Shown here: in pieces, positions 57,275 through 64,000 of the stretch
Numbering within the stretch: the stretch's first letter is position 1
How the letters are laid out: each line of letters starts with the position of its first letter
NCBI RefSeq assembly: GCF_025380365.1
Contig: NZ_JAOCQF010000002.1
Span: forward strand, 542,741 to 606,740
DNA length: 64,000 nucleotides
Direction: 5' to 3'
DNA from: Albidovulum sediminis
Lineage (GTDB): Bacteria > Pseudomonadota > Alphaproteobacteria > Rhodobacterales > Rhodobacteraceae
The notes under the pieces: generated by a model
Databases searched by the model: none
Told to the model about the DNA's origin: nothing
What the model saw: the letters and a program-made list of their open reading frames with translations, nothing else
Made by a program: the position numbers and the translations under genes

Positions 57275-58675
57275 CTAGCTGTCGCGGAAACTCTTGCGCA
57301 GGCTTTCCGCGATCGGGCGGATCAGCAGGTCGGCAAGCGTCGTCTCGCCCGTCAGGATCATGACGTCGACCGGCATCCCCGCGACCAGATCGACCTTGCC
57401 GCCGAGCTTGTCGATCTCTTCCGGCGGCACCTCGATCCTGGCCAGGAAATAGGGCTCCCCGTTGCGTTCGTCGATCAGCCGGTCGGCCGAGACGGAGCGC
57501 ACGCGCCCGAAGATCTGCGGCAGAAAGCGCTGGTTGTAGGCGGTCAGGACCACGCGGGCCTGCATCTCCGGCCGGACGGAATCGATGTCGAGCGGGCGCA
57601 CCCGCGCGTCGACGATCAGCCGCGCGTCCTCCGGCACGATGTCGAGGATCGGCGAGCCGGCCCCCAGCACGCCGCCCGCCTCGGTCGTGACCTGCACGTT
57701 CATCACCAGGCCGCTGATCGGTGCGGATACCCGCGTCCGCGCCAGCACGTCGGCCCGCTCGGTCAGCTGGTTGCGCAGCGAGGCGAGTTCGCCGCGCACC
57801 TCGGCCAGCTCGGTGCTCGCCTCCTCTCGGATCTGCTGGCGCGAGGCGAGAAGCTGCAGTTCCGCCTCGGCGATCTGCTGGCCGTTGCGCGCGATGGCGG
57901 CCTTGTTCGAGGCCTGGCTCGCATGGATGTCGGCGCGCTGCCGCTTCAGTTCCAGCACGCGCGGCAGCCGCTCCAGCCCCTGCTGGTAGAGGTCGAGCGC
58001 CGCCTCGATCTCCTGCGCGATCAGGTCGAGCTGTTCGTCCTGGACCGCGATGACCTCCTGCAGCCCGAGGTTCTCCTCCTCGAGCTGCGCGACGCGCCGG
58101 CGCAGGATGTCCTCGCGCGCGCGCTGCGTTTCCCGGCGGTCGGAGAAAAGGGCGTCCTGGCTGCGCATCGCGGTCGGTCCGGTCATGCCGTCGTCCTGCA
58201 CGAGGTCGGGGTAGGCGACCGCGTCGGCGCCGATCTGTTCGGCAGCCAGCCGCGCCTCGGCCGCAAGCAGGTAGATCTGCCGTTCGCGCAGATCCTCGTA
58301 GCGTGACAGGGCGCGCGTCTCTTCTAGCGAGATCAGCGGATCGCCGGCCTGCACATGGTCGCCCTCGTGGACGTGGATCTGGCGGATGATGCCGCCGTCG
58401 AGATGCTGCACCGTCTTGCGCGACCCGTCGGGGCTGACGACGCCCGGCGCCAAGGCGGCGCTGGCAAGCGGCGCGAGCGCCGACCAGGCGCCGAAGAGGC
58501 CGAAAAAGACGGCGACCACGGCAAAGCCGAAAAGCCGCGGCCCCCGCGTCAGCGCGAGAAGCGCCATCGTCTCGCCTTCCGGCGGCGGCGCGCCCAGGCG
58601 CCGGCGCAGCAGGAAGGCGCCCGCAAGGATCGCCACGACGATCAGACCGGCAACGAGATATCCCTGGCTGTCCAT
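57275..58675 (-). CDS. HlyD-family type I secretion adaptor
   Basis: A 466-residue periplasmic adaptor with an N-terminal transmembrane segment (residues 5-22, then another hydrophobic stretch near 50-70), a long coiled coil (residues 120-290) and a C-terminal beta domain (ISGLVMNVQVTTEAGGVLGAG). It links the exporter ATPase to the outer-membrane factor. It lies 12 nt after the ABC exporter gene on the same strand. Confidence 0.88.
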   Translation of the reverse strand: MDSQGYLVAGLIVVAILAGAFLLRRRLGAPPPEGETMALLALTRGPRLFGFAVVAVFFGLFGAWSALAPLASAALAPGVVSPDGSRKTVQHLDGGIIRQIHVHEGDHVQAGDPLISLEETRALSRYEDLRERQIYLLAAEARLAAEQIGADAVAYPDLVQDDGMTGPTAMRSQDALFSDRRETQRAREDILRRRVAQLEEENLGLQEVIAVQDEQLDLIAQEIEAALDLYQQGLERLPRVLELKRQRADIHASQASNKAAIARNGQQIAEAELQLLASRQQIREEASTELAEVRGELASLRNQLTERADVLARTRVSAPISGLVMNVQVTTEAGGVLGAGSPILDIVPEDARLIVDARVRPLDIDSVRPEMQARVVLTAYNQRFLPQIFGRVRSVSADRLIDERNGEPYFLARIEVPPEEIDKLGGKVDLVAGMPVDVMILTGETTLADLLIRPIAESLRKSFRDS

Positions 58676-58687
58676 CGCCTGTCCCCT

Positions 58688-60427
58688 TCACTCTTCGGCC
58701 TTGGCGGCGCGGCGGCGCGACTGGAAGCGCGCGGGCTCCGGTTCCCGCACGTCTCTTTCCGCCTGCGCCGGCTGGATGAGCCGCTTCAGGATCTCGTCCC
58801 GCGGACCGAACGCGGCAGAGGTGCCGTCCTTCACGATCAGGATCTTGTCCGCCCACCGCAGCATGTTGGGCTGATGCGCAACGATGATCGTCGTGACCTT
58901 GCGGTCCTTCAGCCCCTTCAGCACACCCATCAGCGCAATCTCTCCGTCGCCGTCGAGGTTGGAGCTTGGCTCGTCCAGCACGACGAGCGCCGGCCGGCCG
59001 TAAAGCGCGCGGGCCAGGCCGATCCGCTGCTTCTGGCCGCCCGACAGGACGTAGCCGCCTTCGCCGAGAAGCGTGTCATAGCCGTCGGGAAGCGACAGGA
59101 TCATCTCGTGCGCCTGCGCGGCCTGCGCGGCGGCGATGATCTCTGCGTCCTTTCCGGGCTTCATGCGGGCGATGTTCTCGGCCACCGTGCCGGGCAGGAG
59201 ATCGACATGCTGGGGAAGATAGCCGACATGGGGGCCGCGAACTTCGCTGTCCCACTGGGACACGTCGGCCGCGTCGAGCCGGATGGTCCCGACCGAGGCC
59301 TGATAGGCACCGGTGACGAGCTTGCAGAGCGTCGACTTTCCCGACCCCGAGGGGCCGATGATGCCGCAGGCCTCGCCCGGTTTCAGCGCGAAGCTCACCC
59401 GCTTGAGGACCGGGGCGCGGGTTTCCGGCAGCACATAGCCCACCCCGTCCACCGAGAGCGCGCCGCGCGGTCGCGGCAGGATCGTCGCGTCGACGTTGAA
59501 CCTCAGCGCGAAAAGATCGGTCAGCCGCGCCCGGGCGGCCCTGTAGGCCGTCCAGCTGCGCCAGGACACGATGGAGCGTTCCACCGGCGCGAGCGCCCGG
59601 CCAAGGATCAGCGAGGATGCGATCATGCCGCCCGAGGTCATTTCCGCCGCAACGACGAGCGAGGCGCCAAGGCCGATGACCATGATCTGCAGCCCGAGCC
59701 GGATCACCCGCGACAGGTTGTAGAGCCGCGCGTTGGTGTCTGCGAGAACGAGGCTGTCGGACCGCGCGCCCTTCTGCCGTTCGGCCCACCTGTCGACCAC
59801 CGCCGACCCCATGCCGAGCGCCGAGATCGTCTCGGCATTCTCGAAGAAGCTGCGGACGGACGCGTGTTCCTGCCGGACCTTGCCGGTGTTCGCGATCTGC
59901 TGGCGCCGGGTCAGCACGTCGTTCAGGACCGCGATGGCGAAAAGTGCGACGGCGCCGGTGACGGCGACCGCCCCGAGCATCGGGTGGATGATCCAGATGA
60001 TCGCGATGAAGACCGGCGTCCAGGGCGCGTCGAGGAGCGCAAGGATCGCGTCGCCGCCGAGAAAGCTGCGGATATCCGTCACGTCCGCGATCGAGGCGAC
60101 CTCATCGCCCGTCGCAAGGCGCGCGCGCATGGCCCGCTTGAGCACTTCGGGCGAAAGTTCGAGTTCCAGCCATGACCCGATCCGGGTCAGGATCTTGCGC
60201 CGCGACTGCTCGATCAGGCCGTAGACCACGGTCGCCGCAATCGCCATGACGGAAAGCCAGATCAGCGTATGCACCGACCCGCTGGACAGAACCCGGTCGA
60301 AGACCTGGATCATGTAGATGGAACTGACCAGAAGCAGAAGATTGGCAAAGAAGCTGAGGATCAGCAGCGCCGGCATCTGCCGGCGGGCGGCTGTAAGCAC
60401 CCGTTGAAACTTGGTCCTGACCTGCAT
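58688..60427 (-). CDS. Type I secretion ABC exporter ATPase (PrtD-like)
   Basis: A 579-residue fused membrane-ATPase protein. Residues 20-300 hold six spans (LLLVSSIYMIQVFDRVLSSG, the PrtD-type motif). The ATPase has Walker A GPSGSGKST, signature LSGGQKQRIGLARAL and LVVLDEPSSNLD. Start ATG 60427. No N-terminal C39 protease or C39-like domain is present, as for PrtD. It pairs with the HlyD adaptor. Confidence 0.9.
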   Translation of the reverse strand: MQVRTKFQRVLTAARRQMPALLILSFFANLLLLVSSIYMIQVFDRVLSSGSVHTLIWLSVMAIAATVVYGLIEQSRRKILTRIGSWLELELSPEVLKRAMRARLATGDEVASIADVTDIRSFLGGDAILALLDAPWTPVFIAIIWIIHPMLGAVAVTGAVALFAIAVLNDVLTRRQQIANTGKVRQEHASVRSFFENAETISALGMGSAVVDRWAERQKGARSDSLVLADTNARLYNLSRVIRLGLQIMVIGLGASLVVAAEMTSGGMIASSLILGRALAPVERSIVSWRSWTAYRAARARLTDLFALRFNVDATILPRPRGALSVDGVGYVLPETRAPVLKRVSFALKPGEACGIIGPSGSGKSTLCKLVTGAYQASVGTIRLDAADVSQWDSEVRGPHVGYLPQHVDLLPGTVAENIARMKPGKDAEIIAAAQAAQAHEMILSLPDGYDTLLGEGGYVLSGGQKQRIGLARALYGRPALVVLDEPSSNLDGDGEIALMGVLKGLKDRKVTTIIVAHQPNMLRWADKILIVKDGTSAAFGPRDEILKRLIQPAQAERDVREPEPARFQSRRRAAKAEE

Positions 60428-60508
60428 CCCACCACCCGAAGCGCGACCGAGGCAGCATAGCACGGATTTACAAGATACCAGAAACGTTCGGGAATTCGAT
60501 TTCCGGCC

Positions 60509-61216
60509 TCAGCGCCCCGCCTCGACCCGCCGGGTCAGTCCGGCGATCTTCTCGAGCGAGTGCAGGTGCAGATGGATGAGCTCTAGCCAGCCCGCCCGGT
60601 GGACCCGTTCGACCTCTGCCGCCGGCAATTGCGCAAGCCTTGCGCGGTCCACCACCTCGAACCCGCCAAGCGTCTGGTCCTTGTGGTCTTCGCCATAGCG
60701 GACCACCATCCGTTGCAGGAGGCCGGACGATTTCAGGGCCCGCCCGAGTTCCAGCGTCTGCAGGCTCTGACGGTGATACTCCTTCAGGAATGCGAGCGCC
60801 TGCCTGAGGGGCTCGCTTTCATGCCCCTCGTCGTCGAAGATGCGGGGGCCGGGGCCGCCCTCGTCAAAGGCGGTCTCGTCGATGCAGACGACGAACTGCT
60901 GGTCCTCCGCCGGCCGGGCAAGCACGAACGGATACTGTCGCAGGAAGCCGGGAATATAGCCACCGGTCCACTGACCGTTTCCATCGACGCAAAGGTTTTC
61001 ATCGTTGCGCAGGCCCAGAATCACCACCGGGGCGACCGCGTCCCCCGTGGCCGGGCCGAAGACGATCGGGTGATCGTGGGCGGCCTTGTCGAATTCGGCC
61101 GCGACGAGGGGCGCCGAATTGAGGTGCCTCGCAAATCCGTAGCCGAGCGGCCTTTTCAGCGTGAACCGCGCATGCCGGTCCTTCGACAGCGGGACGGAAT
61201 TCTGGTGGATGCGCAT
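60509..61216 (-). CDS. SapC-family protein
   Basis: A 235-residue protein of the SapC family, named for a gene linked to the Campylobacter S-layer; the molecular function is unknown. Typical features are the opening PLSKDRHARFTLKR, FGYARHLNSAPLVAAEF-type wording, and IVFGPA..VILGLRN and YPFVLA segments. Its position beside a type I exporter and a large surface protein suggests a role in surface-layer export or assembly. The start is ATG 61216. Confidence 0.82.
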   Translation of the reverse strand: MRIHQNSVPLSKDRHARFTLKRPLGYGFARHLNSAPLVAAEFDKAAHDHPIVFGPATGDAVAPVVILGLRNDENLCVDGNGQWTGGYIPGFLRQYPFVLARPAEDQQFVVCIDETAFDEGGPGPRIFDDEGHESEPLRQALAFLKEYHRQSLQTLELGRALKSSGLLQRMVVRYGEDHKDQTLGGFEVVDRARLAQLPAAEVERVHRAGWLELIHLHLHSLEKIAGLTRRVEAGR

Positions 61217-61343
61217 CGGGCGGCCCCGCAAACCCTTTGTTTTCCTCAGTCTAGAGGAAGGATTTCGCGCTGGCCAAGGAAATTCGGCTTTCCTTCCTGC
61301 GCGCCCGCCATAGACTGGACCGACAGGTCCGGTGGTCAGGCCG

Positions 61344-62507
61344 ATGACGACAGAGGAAACGGAGAAGCGGATCCTTCAGGCGCTGCGGCTCGGGCGGGCG
61401 GCAGAGGCGGAGGAGATTGCCGCCGCCGCGCTCGCCATGCACCCCGAGGCGCCGTTCCTGCGCGAACTCAGGGGCCGCGCCCTTCATTCACAAGGCCGCC
61501 ACGACGAGGCCGTGACGGTGCTCGATGCCCTGCACGCCACGCTCGACGCCCGAGGCGGCGACCGAGAGGCGCTCGTCCGCTGCAAGCACATGCTGGGCGT
61601 GTCGCTGAACGGACTGCGGCGTTTCGAGGAGGCCGCGGCCCTTCTGCGCGAGGCGATCGAACTGGGTGGGGATCACGACACGCTCTGGTCGGCAGCCTCG
61701 AAGTCCTTCCACCACCTGGGCGAGGCGGAAATTGCGCGCTACCATGGCGCCCATGCGCTGCGGGCGCGTGACCGGTCGGCCGACGCGGCGGCGGCACAAC
61801 ATGGCCCGGTCGCCGCATCCCGGCCCCGGCCCTTCGATCCGATGGCGCGCCGGCGCAACGTCATCGCCTACAGCCTGTTCGGAACGGAGCGCTACTATCG
61901 GGATTGCGCCATCGTCAATTCGCGCATCGCGCAGGCGATCTACCCCGACTTCACCGCGCGTTACTACTGCGCCGAAGACACGCCGCGCCCGGTGCTGGAC
62001 GAACTTGTGCGCAACGGGGCCGAGGTGAAGCTGGTGCGCAACCCCTTGGCCGCCTGGGAAGGGCTGTTCTGGCGGTTCTGGGCCTTCGACGATCCGGAGG
62101 TCGATGTGGTCCTGATCCGCGATGTGGATTCTCCGCTGACGGCGCGCGAACGGGTGGCGGTGGAAGACTGGCTCCACAACTCCGAACTGCCCTTCCACGT
62201 CCTGCGCGATCACGTCTTTCACTGCACCCCGATGATGGCCGGCCTCTGGGGCGGGTTCACCGGCCTGCTTCCCCCGCTCAAGGCCCTGAGCCGCGCCTGG
62301 CTCGAACGGTCGAACTCCCGATACGCCGACCAGGCCTTCCTGATCGAGGTCGTCTGGGCGCGGATCCGCGACGCGGCGCTCGCCCACGATTCCCACTACA
62401 ACCTGCGCGCCACGCGCGAATTTCCGCCCTGGGGCCGGGTATCCCACGGGGTCCATGCCGGATGGTCCTGGCCCTGGACGGGCAAGCTCGGGCGGCCGAA
62501 CGCCTAG
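61344..62507 (+). CDS. TPR protein with glycosyltransferase-like C-terminal domain
   Basis: A 387-residue protein. Residues 1-150 are helical TPR-like repeats (EAVTVLDALHATLDARGG). Residues 170-387 resemble glycosyltransferase-fold domains: NVIAYSLFGTERYYRDC, ARYYCAEDTPRPVLDELV and a DVD motif (VLIRDVDSPLTARE). ATG 61344 is preferred to GTG 61332. It may glycosylate the surface protein encoded downstream on the other strand (inference). It converges on that gene, separated by a hairpin. Confidence 0.68.
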   Translation: MTTEETEKRILQALRLGRAAEAEEIAAAALAMHPEAPFLRELRGRALHSQGRHDEAVTVLDALHATLDARGGDREALVRCKHMLGVSLNGLRRFEEAAALLREAIELGGDHDTLWSAASKSFHHLGEAEIARYHGAHALRARDRSADAAAAQHGPVAASRPRPFDPMARRRNVIAYSLFGTERYYRDCAIVNSRIAQAIYPDFTARYYCAEDTPRPVLDELVRNGAEVKLVRNPLAAWEGLFWRFWAFDDPEVDVVLIRDVDSPLTARERVAVEDWLHNSELPFHVLRDHVFHCTPMMAGLWGGFTGLLPPLKALSRAWLERSNSRYADQAFLIEVVWARIRDAALAHDSHYNLRATREFPPWGRVSHGVHAGWSWPWTGKLGRPNA

Positions 62508-62509
62508 CT

Positions 62510-62540
62510 GCCGGCAGCCCGAGGGGGCTGCCGGCTGGGT
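62510..62540. terminator. Bidirectional terminator between the TPR-glycosyltransferase and surface protein genes
   Basis: GCCGGCAGCCC (62510-62520) pairs perfectly with GGGCTGCCGGC (62525-62535), 4-nt loop, followed by a T-containing tail (TGGGTTTGT). Confidence 0.72.
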
Positions 62541-62543
62541 TTG

Positions 62544-64000
62544 TCACTGGAAGAGCGAGACGTCGGTATCGCTGACCTCGAAATCGACCAGCGCGAACTT
62601 GTCGGCCTTGCCGAGCATCACGTCGTGGGAATCGTAGAGGGTGCCGGTCTCGTCGCGGAGTTCGACCGTGTAGGTCTTCAGCCCGCCCTTCGGCGCGAAG
62701 TCGACCGACCACCAGCCGTCGGCGTCGGTTTCGACATTGTTGGCGATGACCTTGCCGCTGCCGTCGAGGATCCTGAGGTAGGCCGCCGTGGTGCCGGTGT
62801 CGATCCCCTCGCCGGCGTCGAAGCTGCCGTTGGGGTCGACGATGTCGCTCCAGACGAAGCCGGCTAGGCCACCGCTCTTGCCGCCGTTCTTGAAGATGTT
62901 GTCGTTGTAGACGGAATCGGCAAAGTCGGTGTCGCTGTCCAGTCCGTCCTCGCTCAGCGTCGCGTCGAAGAGATACTCGGTCCCGTCGAGGATCGAATCC
63001 GGCGTGTAGCCGACGTTCGAGCCCTCGTCGAACAGGTCCGGCCCGTCGACCGCATCCTCGCCCGACTTGAGCCAGCCCTCGCTGCCCTTGGTCTCGTAGT
63101 CGAGGTGGATGTTGACGTAGGTGAGCCCCTCGAGGTCGTTGTTGCCGAAGTTGATGACGACGTCGAAGGACCCGTCGGCGTTGTACTCGTAGCTGATCGT
63201 GTAGAGGTCGCGGGAGATCTCCTCGCCCGGGACCAGGCAGAGCATCCCGTCGTGCATCTCGGTCGTCACGGAATCGTAGACATGCACCGCCTGCTCGAAG
63301 AAGGCGTCGGGCGACTGCAGCTCGAACCCGTCGGGAATGTGCAGCGTCAGGATGTTGTCGCCGCCGTCCTCGTCGAACTCCTCGTCATAGTCGAAGAAGA
63401 CGTTGTAGAAGAACTGCCCCGGATTGGTCGCGTTCTGCGCATAGCCCCCGGTCTTGCCCGGCGTGAAGAGGACGTTGAAATATTCGCCGAAGTCGCAGAG
63501 CTGGGAATTGGTGACCATGCCCGGCGGCAAGACGGTGAAGCCCGAGGTGTCGGAATCCGATACCGTGTCCTCGCACGGGCCGTCGGCGGTCACCATCACC
63601 TCGTTCTCGTAGGACAGGAGGTCGTCGGGAACGATGTAGGCCGGCGTCGACTCGAACTCCCAGGTCTCGCCCACGTCGAAGATGCCGTCGAGGTCGGTAT
63701 CGCCCACGTTGAACCCGCCGGCCTCCACCCCGACGATGCCGCCGCCCGACAGGCTGAAGTCGTCGGAGGTGTCTGCGGCGGTTCCGTTGTCATCGACGAT
63801 CTCGAGGTTGGAGAGCGTCACGTTGCCCGAGTTGGTGACGTAGTAGGCCCAGCGCACCTCGTCGCCGGCGACGACGCCCATCAGGCCGTCGCCCTCGGTG
63901 CCTTCGTGCCGGGTGACCTTCTCGACCGTGATCTCCGGCTCGTAGTCGACCGGGACCGAGGCGGTGTCGCTGTCGCTGGCGCTGCCGCCGAAGCCGTCGA
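62544..64000 (-). CDS. Large repeat-containing surface protein, C-terminal part (5' end beyond window)
   Basis: The frame is open to the right edge, so the N-terminus lies outside. About 485 residues are visible. The first visible part is a DUF11-like conserved repeat (VAGDEVRWAYYVTNSGNVTLSNLEIVDD). A prealbumin-like SdrD B/CNA-B-type domain lies near the C-terminus (GFVWSDIVDPNGSFDAGEG). The composition is strongly acidic, Asp/Gly-rich, with no cysteine-rich core. No RTX nonapeptide is seen in this part. It should be the secreted substrate of the type I exporter; the short hydrophobic/acidic C-terminus (ending SLFQ) may be the secretion signal. Confidence 0.8.
   Translation of the reverse strand, partial: DGFGGSASDSDTASVPVDYEPEITVEKVTRHEGTEGDGLMGVVAGDEVRWAYYVTNSGNVTLSNLEIVDDNGTAADTSDDFSLSGGGIVGVEAGGFNVGDTDLDGIFDVGETWEFESTPAYIVPDDLLSYENEVMVTADGPCEDTVSDSDTSGFTVLPPGMVTNSQLCDFGEYFNVLFTPGKTGGYAQNATNPGQFFYNVFFDYDEEFDEDGGDNILTLHIPDGFELQSPDAFFEQAVHVYDSVTTEMHDGMLCLVPGEEISRDLYTISYEYNADGSFDVVINFGNNDLEGLTYVNIHLDYETKGSEGWLKSGEDAVDGPDLFDEGSNVGYTPDSILDGTEYLFDATLSEDGLDSDTDFADSVYNDNIFKNGGKSGGLAGFVWSDIVDPNGSFDAGEGIDTGTTAAYLRILDGSGKVIANNVETDADGWWSVDFAPKGGLKTYTVELRDETGTLYDSHDVMLGKADKFALVDFEVSDTDVSLFQ

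Noticed and set aside
58355..60175. Plus-strand frame of 606 codons antisense to the type I exporter
   Set aside because: Shadow frame; the exporter strand has Walker A, signature and Walker B motifs.

Overview
The window is GC-rich DNA (only short AT-rich spacers) densely packed with short-spaced or overlapping genes. The families present are those expected of an alphaproteobacterium of the Rhodobacterales (Rhodobacter/Paracoccus-like): a GapR/DUF2312 protein, a short-chain fatty acyl (ScfR) XRE regulator, SapC, a YeeE/YedE sulfur pair, an Fnr/NnrR-type box and a FliM/SpoA orphan. No insertion sequence, prophage or CRISPR array is visible. One tRNA gene, tRNA-Thr(UGU), is present. Both ends cut genes: an ABC permease at the left edge and a large surface protein at the right edge.

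Layout. 1-2574: a thiamine-precursor-type ABC transporter (two permeases and an NMT1/THI5-like binding protein) closed by a terminator. 2580-8726: two small lipoproteins, an ScfR-family regulator, a small membrane protein overlapping a sodium:solute symporter-histidine kinase fusion, and an orphan FliM/FliN-like protein. 8826-10623: a three-gene sulfur operon (two YeeE/YedE proteins and a DUF442 sulfurtransferase-like protein) divergent from a DksA/TraR-like gene that sits behind a good Fnr/NnrR-type box. 10755-16155: a FadB-like protein with a degraded dehydrogenase half, GapR, a sulfotransferase-like protein with a broken P-loop, and an iron-type ABC permease. 16203-23600: tRNA-Thr, then an AraC regulator, a Tat-exported sulfatase with its formylglycine-generating enzyme, a second AraC regulator and two outer-membrane barrels. 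24194-26230: a DEAD-box RNA helicase.

26273-34292 is an amide-utilisation operon: a leader with a terminator-like hairpin, the AmiC sensor, the AmiR ANTAR antiterminator, a Dpp-type ABC transporter and an acetamidase/formamidase. 34305-36385 holds a flavin amine oxidase-like protein and an OmpA-like protein. 36524-41677 is a four-gene operon with a 4-bp overlap at every junction, encoding an acyl-CoA ligase, a fused E1 alpha-beta 2-oxoacid dehydrogenase, an E2 acyltransferase and an acyl carrier protein. This is the best candidate here for an under-described system, because it looks built to move an acyl group from a 2-oxoacid onto an ACP.

41908-54483 is a complete hydroxyproline catabolic island: amino-acid ABC importer, 4-hydroxyproline epimerase, D-hydroxyproline oxidase, pyrroline-4-hydroxy-2-carboxylate deaminase, ketoglutarate semialdehyde dehydrogenase, and a second branch for 3-hydroxyprolines (aconitase X, a proline-racemase-family dehydratase with a Ser/Thr active site, and an imine reductase). 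A GntR/FCD regulator with candidate operators lies at its end. 54632-55867 carries CueR with its operator next to a decayed copper-ATPase remnant. 55868-64000 is a type I secretion locus (outer-membrane factor, HlyD adaptor, ABC exporter) with SapC, a TPR-glycosyltransferase-like protein and a large repeat-rich surface protein that is the likely cargo. Functions are read from motifs and gene context; no database search was possible.
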